6,822 bases of DNA from an uncultured bacterium (GCA_948742005.1 CAPYQR010000010.1:1-6822); one strand, 5' to 3'. Positions 1 to 6,412 are shown, counted from the first letter of the stretch. Notes: a model not told the origin generated them from the letters alone. Numbers and translations: made by a program.

Positions 1-371
1 AAGTTATTTTCAACAAAAGCAGAGAATTTATTATTTTTGCAGATAAAATTCAAATACAAAAGGCGATTGAAAATATTTTATCGAATTCAATTAATAATGC
101 TTATAAAAATTCAAAAATAGAGATTTTAATTTCAAAAGAGAAAAATGAATTTGTGCTAAAAATTAAAAACAAGAGTCCTTTTATTAATCAAGAAGATTTG
201 AAAAAGATTTTTGAAAAATTTAATGCAAATACAAGCTCCTACAACAAAACAAATTTAAATTTGGGATTATATCTTTCAAAAGAAATAATAAACGCTCATT
301 TTGGAAAAATCATCGCGCAAAGTTTTGCGCAAAATATTAACATTTTAGGTTTTTCAATCCCTTTAAAGTAA
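1..371 (+). CDS. Sensor histidine kinase, C-terminal ATP-binding (HATPase_c) domain, 5' end outside window
   Basis: Frame 3 is open from the left edge to the TAA at 369-371, giving 122 residues. The gene enters from the left, so an apparent GTG start at 153 lies inside the domain and is not a real start. The order of kinase boxes is visible: an N box around residues 17-34 (ENILSNSINNAY, with Asn28 at the conserved position), an F box IFEKF at 69-73, and a G2-like LGLYLSKEIINAHFGKI near 87-103. This is the catalytic domain that transfers ATP phosphate to the kinase's own histidine in a two-component system. The dimerisation and sensor parts are not in the window. The G1 box is NKSPF (residues 56-60) where DxGxG is usual, and the G2 glycines are Asn84 and Asn86. 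The ATP lid is therefore degenerate and activity is uncertain. Family call firm; partner regulator unknown. Confidence 0.85.
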   Translation, partial: VIFNKSREFIIFADKIQIQKAIENILSNSINNAYKNSKIEILISKEKNEFVLKIKNKSPFINQEDLKKIFEKFNANTSSYNKTNLNLGLYLSKEIINAHFGKIIAQSFAQNINILGFSIPLK

Positions 372-390
372 ATTATTATCTGACCAAATA

Positions 391-428
391 AAAATAAAGT
401 GCAAGAAAACTTCCTTGCACTTTTGTAA
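391..428. terminator. Bidirectional intrinsic terminator between convergent genes
   Basis: A perfect 10-bp stem, AAAGTGCAAG (396-405) and CTTGCACTTT (414-423), encloses an 8-nt loop. T-rich sequence follows on the plus strand and an A-rich flank (T-rich on the minus strand) lies on the other side. It sits between the stop of the kinase gene at 371 and the stop of the oppositely oriented gene at 458, so it can end transcription from both sides. The rest of the 372-457 gap holds nothing else I can recognise. Confidence 0.85.
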
Positions 429-457
429 TTTAATTAAGTGGAATGTGGGTGTGTAGG

Positions 458-1720
458 TTATGCATTAAATGTTTTAAACGTTTTATCAACGTTGTCTGAG
501 ATAACTTTTTTAACTGAATCAACTTCCGTTGTTACTGCACTTCTTTGAGTTTCTATGTTATCAAGTTCCATTTCCAAGCGTTTGTCTTGAGATTGGATTT
601 GATTTTGCAAACGGTCATATTTTGCTTTTGCAGTAGCATCATCCGCATCATAATATGTATCTGCAATAGCTGAGATTGCGTCATAGGAAGTTTTTTTCCA
701 TTTTATTTCATTTGATTCCAAATCAGGAGTTCCTGCTTCAATTAAATACAAACCGTTTCTTAAGGTATCTTGAAGATAGTTTGCTTCTTCTGTTGTGCTT
801 GTTCCGCCTCCTTGGAGCGATTCATCCACAACATATCTGTGTACAACAGAGCCTTTTTCATCATAAAGCGTATATTTGCCATCTCCGCCTTGAACAACTC
901 TTCCGTTAGCAGCACCTGATGTTGTTGTCAGATAAGTTTCCGGTTTTGTTTCCATAGAAGCAACCTGAGTCGGAGTTCCTCCTACTTTGTCCGTTCCTGC
1001 TAATCTTGTCAGGTCGGTGTCTGTAACACCGTCTTTAATTGTTACTTTATAATATGAAAATTGAGCTTTTCCGTCTTTGGAAACTTCTGCAACGGCAGCA
1101 TTTGTTCCTGAACCGTCATAAGGAATTACAAATCCGTTAGCATTTAAGACGTAATCTCCGGTTGTTAATTTGTTGGATGGAGTTACAGATGTGGTAATTT
1201 TATTTGAATATGTTGAATTTATTTCAGGAGTACTTATGTTTACCGTATTTTTTTGTACACTGTCATAATTGAATGTACCATTATCATTTGCACTTGAATA
1301 TCCGGGGATTTCATTAGCATTCGAAACAACAATAGCGCCGTCAACATCAACAAGCCTATATAGACCTGTTACTGCAAAACCATTAGAATTAAAGCTTTCT
1401 GAAGCTCCGTTGGCAACAATTCCATATCCGCTTGAAATTGCAGTTGTAGAATCTCCGCCGACTGCTTTTGTGATTCCGCTGGTTAGTGCAACATAAGATA
1501 AATTATGGTCTTTTGTTGTTGTAGAACCGTTGGAATCTGCACCGCGCGCTGTAATTGTCATAACTCTGTTTGAAGTTGCAACTTCATACTCATTAGAAAC
1601 AGATTCAAGCTGCTGCGAGAGCATCAATCTTCTTTGAGAAATTTGCTGAGCACGAAGCTCTAAATCATTCTTTCTGGCAGTTAACAATAACATTCTGCCT
1701 TGACTTGCCGATAAACCCAT
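458..1720 (-). CDS. Axial/filament-like protein of unknown function with coiled-coil ends and Gly/Thr/Ser-rich beta core
   Basis: This gene encodes 420 residues from the ATG at 1720. A GTG three codons upstream (1729) is in frame but lies inside the ribosome-binding site AAAGGTGG, so the ATG is preferred. There is no signal peptide, no membrane segment and no cysteine. Residues about 1-52 are helical and heptad-like (LTARKNDLELRAQQISQRR). Residues about 53-345 are rich in Gly, Thr, Ser, Asn and Asp and look like beta structure. Residues about 346-420 are again helical and charged, ending in a KTFKTFNA tail. The centre holds four degenerate GxYxL hairpin-like units at 119-131, 188-199, 281-293 and 323-330. 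Helical ends around a variable core, without Cys or a Sec signal, resemble flagellar-type axial proteins (hook, hook-associated, flagellin), but I see no diagnostic flagellin motif. The N-terminus resembles, from memory, hypothetical proteins of Gastranaerophilales. Function unknown. It stands alone, 155 bp from the channel gene upstream. Confidence 0.9.
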   Translation of the reverse strand: MGLSASQGRMLLLTARKNDLELRAQQISQRRLMLSQQLESVSNEYEVATSNRVMTITARGADSNGSTTTKDHNLSYVALTSGITKAVGGDSTTAISSGYGIVANGASESFNSNGFAVTGLYRLVDVDGAIVVSNANEIPGYSSANDNGTFNYDSVQKNTVNISTPEINSTYSNKITTSVTPSNKLTTGDYVLNANGFVIPYDGSGTNAAVAEVSKDGKAQFSYYKVTIKDGVTDTDLTRLAGTDKVGGTPTQVASMETKPETYLTTTSGAANGRVVQGGDGKYTLYDEKGSVVHRYVVDESLQGGGTSTTEEANYLQDTLRNGLYLIEAGTPDLESNEIKWKKTSYDAISAIADTYYDADDATAKAKYDRLQNQIQSQDKRLEMELDNIETQRSAVTTEVDSVKKVISDNVDKTFKTFNA

Positions 1721-1875
1721 TTTTACCACCTTTACTTTATTAAATTACGCAGATTAACTATAAAATAGCTAGTTCACCTTTAGTAATAAAATTCCACTTT
1801 TTATTTTTTTATAACAAAATTGAAATTTTTTATTAAGTTTTGTAAAAATGAATTAAACGCTCTTGGAAAAAACCG
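1721..1875 (-). promoter_or_regulatory. AT-rich intergenic region, likely promoter of the axial-like gene (exact site ambiguous)
   Basis: This is the only non-coding DNA upstream of the 458-1720 gene. Two weak sigma70-like options are visible on the minus strand. One is TATAAA (plus coordinates 1808-1813) with TTAATA 17 bases before it. The other is TATAGT (1757-1762) with only a poor -35. Neither is convincing alone in such AT-rich DNA. No strong terminator for the upstream channel gene is seen here. Confidence 0.3.
1726..1733 (-). promoter_or_regulatory. Ribosome-binding site that decides the start of the axial-like gene
   Basis: The minus strand reads AAAGGTGG five bases before the ATG at 1720. 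The alternative in-frame GTG at 1729-1727 is part of this motif and would have no Shine-Dalgarno sequence of its own, so translation most likely begins at MGLSASQ. Confidence 0.7.
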
Positions 1876-3240
1876 CTAAACTCTTGCTCCGGTTGCCTTA
1901 TACAAACCTATTTTATCAATAAAGCAATCAATTTTTGAGCCGGCTCTTAATTGTTCAATATATAACAATGCTTCATGCTGCTGTAATAAATCTAATTTTG
2001 AAATAACTCCGAGTTGAAATTTTTTATCAGAAATATTGTAATCTTCTTTTTGAATTTCATAAGCTTTTTGATTATTTAAAAGCTTTTCTTTGTCGGATTT
2101 TAAATTATATAAAGAATCATTAATTTCCTGCATTGCGACTAAATTTGTTTTTTGATATTGTTCTAAAATTTGCTCATATGCATTTTTTGACATTTTCAAA
2201 TTTGCAAGTCTTTTAAATCCTGTAAAAATAGGCAATGTTGCACTTGCTCCTGCAAGCGCCATTGCATTTTTCCAGCCCATATTACCTCCTATTGAGGAGT
2301 TTGCCGCAAAAGAAAGAATTCCCAAGATATCAATTGTCGGCAAAAATTCTTTTTTAGCAACACGAATATCAATCCCTGCCGCTTCAAGCTGTGCTTCCAG
2401 AGCCTTATAATCAGGGCGGTTTATTATTATTTGCGAGCTGATTTCATTTGGAATATTAAAATCATTACTTAAATTATCAAATGCAATTCTTTTGAATTCA
2501 GCGCTGTTTTCAGGGCTGTCCCCTATTAAAACAGCAAGAGCGTTGAGTGCATTTTGTCTTGATTTTTCATAATCTAATAAATCATTCTGCGATAAAACAT
2601 AGTTTTTTTCAGCCAAAATCAAATCCGAAGTCGAAGTTAAGCCTTCTTTATTTGAAATTTTAGTTAATTCAAAAATTTCTTTTCTGTTTTCAACAAGCTG
2701 CTGTTCAAGAGAAATTATTTTATCAAGTTTTACAATGTTGTAATAAATTGACCCAACCATAGAAACAACGGAAATATTAGAAGCTTGCGCTTGATATTGT
2801 GTGCTTTTTAAAAGTTTTTTGCTTGATTGGGTTTTGTTACGGTTTTTGCCGAAAATATCAAGCTCATAAGATGCCATCAAAGGAAGCGCAAAAGTTCCCA
2901 TTGATTTTTCAGAATATGGCATCTTGTTAATCATCGGGCTTGCGCTAACCTGAAAAGAGGGTAATTGCCCCGCACGCGTTGCAGTTACGTTTATTTTTGC
3001 CTGTTCAATTTTTAATTGTGTGGTTTTGATATCATGGTTATTCTCAATTGCTCTTTGAATATAACTTTCAAGATATTCATCATTTTGATTTTTCCACCAA
3101 TCATAGTTAATATATTCCATAATTGTTTTTTCGGTGTTTATATTGCAGTCTAAAATCGCATAACAAGGATTAATCACCCCGCCAAAATTAAATAATGATA
3201 TTGATAATGTTAATGATAAGGCTATGAATCTTTTTTTCAT
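1876..3240 (-). CDS. TolC/NodT-type outer-membrane efflux channel (outer membrane factor)
   Basis: This 454-residue protein forms the trimeric outer-membrane exit duct of a tripartite efflux pump. A signal peptide is clear: positively charged MKKR, a hydrophobic stretch to about residue 21, and a likely cleavage after CYA (28). No good lipobox precedes Cys26 or Cys32, so unlike many NodT-family members it is probably not a lipoprotein. Two outer-membrane efflux protein repeats follow. The first starts with ESYIQRAIENNHDIK (58-72) and TRAGQLPSF (88-96). The second starts with INRPDYKALEAQLEAAGIDI (273-292), followed by LPIFTGFKRLANLKMSKNAY (336-355), a long helix, and GVISKLDLLQQHEALL (411-426). 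The protein ends IGLYKATGARV, as is typical of the family. The ribosome-binding site AAAGGAAG (3246-3253) is five bases before the ATG. The gene is divergent from marR-emrA-emrB across 115 bp, so it very probably supplies the channel for that pump and shares its control. Length is normal and there are no defects. Confidence 0.93.
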   Translation of the reverse strand: MKKRFIALSLTLSISLFNFGGVINPCYAILDCNINTEKTIMEYINYDWWKNQNDEYLESYIQRAIENNHDIKTTQLKIEQAKINVTATRAGQLPSFQVSASPMINKMPYSEKSMGTFALPLMASYELDIFGKNRNKTQSSKKLLKSTQYQAQASNISVVSMVGSIYYNIVKLDKIISLEQQLVENRKEIFELTKISNKEGLTSTSDLILAEKNYVLSQNDLLDYEKSRQNALNALAVLIGDSPENSAEFKRIAFDNLSNDFNIPNEISSQIIINRPDYKALEAQLEAAGIDIRVAKKEFLPTIDILGILSFAANSSIGGNMGWKNAMALAGASATLPIFTGFKRLANLKMSKNAYEQILEQYQKTNLVAMQEINDSLYNLKSDKEKLLNNQKAYEIQKEDYNISDKKFQLGVISKLDLLQQHEALLYIEQLRAGSKIDCFIDKIGLYKATGARV

Positions 3241-3291
3241 TTAAACTTCCTTTAATTTTTTAAAAAAAATCGTTGCTTTTTTTATAATTGA

Positions 3292-3320
3292 ATGTTAGCA
3301 TATTGATGTTGCAAATGCAA
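3292..3320 (-). promoter_or_regulatory. Candidate promoter of the outer-membrane channel gene
   Basis: On the minus strand a -35-like TTGCAT (plus coordinates 3315-3320) is separated by 17 bases from a -10-like TAACAT (3292-3297). Each has four of six consensus bases. The start of transcription would fall near 3285, leaving a leader of about 45 bases that carries the AAAGGAAG ribosome-binding site. The -35 lies inside the 18-bp inverted repeat, which fits repression by the divergent MarR protein. Inferred from pattern only. Confidence 0.4.
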
Positions 3321-3331
3321 CATGTTATTAA
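3303..3331 (+). promoter_or_regulatory. Candidate promoter of the marR-emrA-emrB operon
   Basis: TTGATG (3303-3308) and TATTAA (3326-3331) are spaced by exactly 17 bases, each with four of six consensus bases. The predicted start is near 3338, giving a short AT-rich leader to the ATG at 3356. The inverted repeat at 3306-3323 fills the spacer, the classical place for a repressor to block RNA polymerase. An alternative upstream promoter is a perfect TATAAT at 3283-3288 with TTAAAA 17 bases before it (3260-3265). The operator would then lie just downstream of its start. Confidence 0.45.
3306..3323. promoter_or_regulatory. MarR-type operator candidate (18-bp perfect inverted repeat)
   Basis: ATGTTGC and GCAACAT, perfect 7-bp arms around an AAAT centre, make an 18-bp palindrome. 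Size and symmetry suit one MarR dimer, whose winged helices contact successive major grooves. It is the only strong palindrome in the divergent control region. It lies between the outward-facing genes for the channel and for the MarR repressor, so autoregulation and control of both units are expected. A second, imperfect palindrome (TGTTATTAAAACAACA, 3323-3338, 12 of 16 positions symmetric) abuts it and covers the -10 of the marR promoter. It may be a weaker second site. Confidence 0.7.
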
Positions 3332-3355
3332 AACAACAATAAAAGTTTAACATAT

Positions 3356-3811
3356 ATGAAAATGAAATTCCAAGATTCACTTTTTTATCAAATTTATATA
3401 AGCGAAAAAATCTTCAAAAGTCTTTTTGAACAATTTTTCAAAGAAATAAACATTGGGATAAACGCAACAGAGCACCTTGCGCTCACAATAATTGAAGATA
3501 CAAAAGATTGCTGTCAGCGGGATTTAGCCAAAATTCTTTTTAAAGACCGCGCAGGAACAGGAAAACTTGCAAATATTTTAAAAACAAAAGGCTTAATTAA
3601 AATTGAATTAAAAACAAAAAACAACCGCCCTGTTAGAATCTTAACTTTAACCGAAAAGGGTATTGAAATTTTGAAAAAAACATCCGATATCGGAAATAAA
3701 GTTACAAAAAAAATCCAAGAAAAATTCTCAAAAGAAACCATGGAACAAGCAAAAACAACCCTTATGGACTTTAGAGAAACAGTAAAAGATGCACTTAAAA
3801 ATAAAATATAG
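3356..3811 (+). CDS. MarR-family transcriptional repressor of the adjacent efflux genes
   Basis: This 151-residue protein has the usual MarR size and layout. An N-terminal dimerisation helix (about 5-33) is followed by a winged helix-turn-helix. In it, CCQRDLAKILFKDRAGTGKL (52-71) covers the helix before and the start of the recognition helix, which continues as ANILKTKGLI. The wing TKNNRPVRILTLTEKG (87-102) carries the family's Arg and LTxxG signature. A long C-terminal helix pair closes the dimer. MarR proteins typically bind a palindrome over their own promoter and release it on binding a small aromatic ligand or on thiol oxidation. The Cys52-Cys53 pair just before the DNA-binding helices could be a redox switch, but this is speculation. 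It is the first gene of the marR-emrA-emrB operon. No Shine-Dalgarno sequence precedes the ATG at 3356 or the alternative Met3 at 3362, which may keep repressor levels low. The ligand cannot be read from the sequence. Confidence 0.92.
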   Translation: MKMKFQDSLFYQIYISEKIFKSLFEQFFKEINIGINATEHLALTIIEDTKDCCQRDLAKILFKDRAGTGKLANILKTKGLIKIELKTKNNRPVRILTLTEKGIEILKKTSDIGNKVTKKIQEKFSKETMEQAKTTLMDFRETVKDALKNKI

Positions 3812-3814
3812 GAG
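3810..3814 (+). promoter_or_regulatory. Ribosome-binding site of emrA overlapping the marR stop codon
   Basis: AGGAG begins within the TAG stop of marR (3809-3811) and ends five bases before the emrA ATG at 3820. It is the strongest ribosome-binding site in the operon. It suggests translational coupling, with more adaptor made than repressor from one transcript. Confidence 0.8.
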
Positions 3815-3819
3815 ATAAA

Positions 3820-4803
3820 ATGTCACAAACAGAAAACAGCAGTGAAAAAGAGCAGAAAAAACCCAAAAAAAGAGCTTTTTTAATTCCTTTAATAATTATT
3901 TTATCAATTTTAACAGGGCTTTATTTAATCCATGAAAGCAAATTTGAATCAACTGATGATGCTTATGTTGAAGCGGATATAATCCAGGTGACACCAAAAG
4001 TTTCAGGTCACATTATTGAAAGTTATGTTACAGATAACCAAAAAGTTAAACAAGGGGATTTGGTTGCAAAAATTGATGATGAAATTTATATTGAAAAATA
4101 CAATCAAGCACGTGCAAACTATCAAAAAGCGCTTTTAAACCAAAAAAACGCAAAAGCAAACTTTAAAGCCACAAATTCAAGTGTTTTGCTGGCTAAAAAA
4201 GACCTTGAAAGATACACAGCGCTTTATAAAGACGGAGCAGTTTCAAGACAAAAATTAGACGAAGCGCAGGCAAGATATGATGATGTCTTAGCAAAAAATA
4301 CAAAAGCAAAAGAAGATATTTTTTCAAACGGCTCAAATGTTGCTGATGCGGATTTAAAATCTTTAGAAGCAATAATGAAACAAGCAAAATTAAACCTTGA
4401 ATACACGCGCGTTCTAGCTCCAAACACAGGAAGCGTTACAAACAGAAGAATAGAAAAAGGAAGCTATGTTTCTGTCGGCGGGCCTTTGTTTGCAATTGTT
4501 CCTGATAAAGTTTGGATTGTTGCAAATTTTAAAGAAAACCAGGTCGGAAAAATGCACCCCGGGCAAAGCGTTGCAATAAAAATCGATGCGTATCCGAATA
4601 AAACTTTTAAAGGCAAAATAGATTCAATCCAACAAGCATCAGGTGCAAAATCAAGTCTTTTCCCGCCCGAAAACGCTGTCGGGTCTTTTGTTAAGATTGT
4701 TCAAAGGATTCCTGTTAAAATTATTTTTGATGAAGAAATTGATAAAAACCAATTTAACATTGTTTCTGGAATGACCGTTGTACCAAAAGTCAGGGTAAAA
4801 TAA
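3820..4803 (+). CDS. emrA: EmrA-type membrane fusion protein (HlyD family) of a tripartite efflux pump
   Basis: This 327-residue adaptor links the inner-membrane transporter to the outer-membrane channel. A short charged cytoplasmic tail is followed by one membrane anchor at about 20-37 and then the family hallmark STDDAYVEAD (44-53). The first half of the lipoyl domain (QVTPKVSGHIIESYV, 56-70) leads into a long alpha-helical hairpin (about 88-195) that should contact the channel. The second lipoyl half (VLAPNTGSVTNRRIEKGSYV, 198-217) and a beta-barrel (GGPLFAIVPDKVWIVANFKE, 220-239) follow. Near the end is SLFPPENAVGSFVKIVQRIP (279-298), highly characteristic of EmrA/VceA/FarA-type adaptors. 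Length is slightly shorter than E. coli EmrA but all parts are present. It starts 8 bases after marR and ends 1 base before emrB, so it is co-transcribed with both. Confidence 0.95.
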   Translation: MSQTENSSEKEQKKPKKRAFLIPLIIILSILTGLYLIHESKFESTDDAYVEADIIQVTPKVSGHIIESYVTDNQKVKQGDLVAKIDDEIYIEKYNQARANYQKALLNQKNAKANFKATNSSVLLAKKDLERYTALYKDGAVSRQKLDEAQARYDDVLAKNTKAKEDIFSNGSNVADADLKSLEAIMKQAKLNLEYTRVLAPNTGSVTNRRIEKGSYVSVGGPLFAIVPDKVWIVANFKENQVGKMHPGQSVAIKIDAYPNKTFKGKIDSIQQASGAKSSLFPPENAVGSFVKIVQRIPVKIIFDEEIDKNQFNIVSGMTVVPKVRVK

Positions 4804-4804
4804 A

Positions 4805-6379
4805 ATGAGCAAGGAAGCAATAAACCAAACAACACTAAAAGAAAACGCCTGGACTCCGAAACACAACCCCTGGATTATTTGTATTCCGATTATGATTTCA
4901 GCGTTTATGTTTGTTTTAGATGAAACAATTGCAAACGTAGCGCTTCCTTATATGGCAGGTTCTTTCAGCATTTCAAGACAAGAAAGCACCTGGGTTTTGA
5001 CAAGTTATTTAATTGCTTCAGGAATTGTAATTCCAAGCGTTGATTTCTTTTCAAAATTAATGGGAAGAAAAAATTTCTTCATTTTAAGTATTATAATTTT
5101 TACGGTTTCATCATTCCTCTGTGGAATTGCGCATAATCTCCCGACAATGGTTATAACAAGAATCCTGCAAGGTTTTGGCGGAGGGGCATTGCTGCCTTTA
5201 GGTCAATCGATTATGCTTGAATTATTCCCCGTTGAAAAAAGAGCGCAGTCAATGGCGTTATTTGGTATGGTTGTTGTAATCGCACCGATTATAGGGCCTG
5301 TTTTGGGCGGCTGGATAACAATTAACTGGTCCTGGCCTTTTATTTATTTTATAAACATTCCGATTGGAATTTTAGGCGTTTATCTTGCAAAAGAATTTAT
5401 GGAAGACCCGCCTTATGCTGAAAAACAGAAAAATGTCAAGATTGATTCTATAGGATTTTTCATGTTAATCGGCTGGTTAACTTGCATGCAGATTGTTTTA
5501 GACAAAGGAAACGATGCGGATTGGTTCGGTTCAAACTGGGTTTGTATTATGACGTTTTTAGCCGTTGTTTTTGCACTTTGGTTTTTCTATATTCAAGCAA
5601 CAAAAAAAGATTCGTTAATTGATATTAAAATTTTTAAAGATTCAAATTTTCTCCTTGGAACACTTGTTCAAATCGTCATGCAGGGGGTTTTGTTGGCATC
5701 ACTTGCAATTTTACCGCAATTTTTACAGGGGTTAATGGGATATGATGCTTATTTATCAGGTCTTGCTATGATGCCAAGGGGAATCGGGGCGCTTACAACA
5801 GTAGTTTTCATAGGAACAATCGGAAGCAAGATAAATAACAAAGTTCTTGTTATGGTTGGTTTGAGTTTGTTGAGTTTAGCGGGATTTATGCTTTGTGAGC
5901 TTAATTTACAGATTTCAACGCTCAACATTGCAATTCCTAATTTTATAATGGGAGTTGGTATGGCAATGAGTATGATTCCGATTATAACGCTTTCTACAAT
6001 CACCCTTTCAAACGAGCAAATGACAAACGCATCAGGTGTTCAAAACCTTTTAAAAAACCTCGGGGGCGCTGTTGGAACATCAATCGTAACAACTTTGATT
6101 TCAAGAAAAGCACAGGCTCATCAAAATTTCTTAATTGAAAATCTTACAAGCTTAAATGATAATTTTATTGAAAGATTGAACGCATATCAAGGCATGTTTC
6201 AAACAATGACCGATAATATAAGTGCAAATTACATGGCGCAATCAATGCTCTACAAGCAAATGCTTCAACAAGCCAACATGGGCGCTTTCCGCGATACGTT
6301 TGAAGTCTGTGCAATTGCGTGTTTGGTTATAATTCCGCCGATTTTACTTATCAAAGGAATTAAAAAAGAAGCAAAATAA
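4805..6379 (+). CDS. emrB: EmrB-type MFS multidrug transporter (DHA2 family, 14 membrane helices)
   Basis: This 524-residue proton-driven drug antiporter sits in the inner membrane. Fourteen hydrophobic segments can be placed at about 23-45, 61-81, 90-108, 112-135, 148-170, 174-195, 215-232, 243-263, 282-305, 318-338, 345-363, 372-396, 412-432 and 497-518. Signature motifs are LDETIANVALP in helix 1 (38-48, with Asp39), motif A region FFSKLMGRKN (81-90), motif B RILQGFGGG with Arg119 (119-127), and motif C APIIGPVLGGW in helix 5 (160-170). The soluble stretch at about 433-496 before the last helix is usual for DHA2 14-helix members. The ATG lies one base after the emrA stop (4801-4803). No strong ribosome-binding site is seen, so translation probably depends on ribosomes finishing emrA. 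With EmrA and the divergent channel it forms a complete pump. The substrate cannot be inferred; hydrophobic drugs, uncouplers, bile salts or fatty acids are family examples. Confidence 0.95.
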   Translation: MSKEAINQTTLKENAWTPKHNPWIICIPIMISAFMFVLDETIANVALPYMAGSFSISRQESTWVLTSYLIASGIVIPSVDFFSKLMGRKNFFILSIIIFTVSSFLCGIAHNLPTMVITRILQGFGGGALLPLGQSIMLELFPVEKRAQSMALFGMVVVIAPIIGPVLGGWITINWSWPFIYFINIPIGILGVYLAKEFMEDPPYAEKQKNVKIDSIGFFMLIGWLTCMQIVLDKGNDADWFGSNWVCIMTFLAVVFALWFFYIQATKKDSLIDIKIFKDSNFLLGTLVQIVMQGVLLASLAILPQFLQGLMGYDAYLSGLAMMPRGIGALTTVVFIGTIGSKINNKVLVMVGLSLLSLAGFMLCELNLQISTLNIAIPNFIMGVGMAMSMIPIITLSTITLSNEQMTNASGVQNLLKNLGGAVGTSIVTTLISRKAQAHQNFLIENLTSLNDNFIERLNAYQGMFQTMTDNISANYMAQSMLYKQMLQQANMGAFRDTFEVCAIACLVIIPPILLIKGIKKEAK

Positions 6380-6380
6380 A

Positions 6381-6412
6381 AGCTGAAAAGGGGTTCTTTT
6401 CAGCAATTTTAA
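6381..6412. terminator. Intrinsic terminator after emrB, probably bidirectional
   Basis: A 9-bp perfect stem, GCTGAAAAG (6382-6390) and CTTTTCAGC (6396-6404), with loop GGGTT is followed by AATTTTAA on the plus strand. On the minus strand the same hairpin is followed by TTTTATTTT. It begins two bases after the emrB stop. It also lies beyond the stop of the convergent methyltransferase gene (6428), so it can serve both. Confidence 0.85.

Noticed and set aside
153..371. Separate small gene with a GTG start at 153
   Set aside because: The same frame is open to the left edge and encodes the N box of the kinase domain; 153 is an internal Val codon.
676..1496. Plus-strand reading frames opposite the axial-like gene
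   Set aside because: Composition looks like reverse translation of the sense frame, with no ribosome-binding site, domain or promoter.
1756..1775. Inverted repeat AACTA...TAGTT upstream of the axial-like gene as an operator
   Set aside because: The arms are only 5 bp in AT-rich DNA, which is expected by chance, and no nearby regulator explains it.
1865..1894. Possible terminator of the channel gene: AACCG (1894-1890) and CGGTT (1875-1871) on the minus strand followed by TTTT
   Set aside because: The stem is only 5 bp with a 14-base loop containing the stop codon, which is too weak to call a terminator.
4193..4427. Minus-strand reading frames antisense to emrA
   Set aside because: They mirror the strongly conserved emrA frame, have no ribosome-binding site and no recognisable domain.
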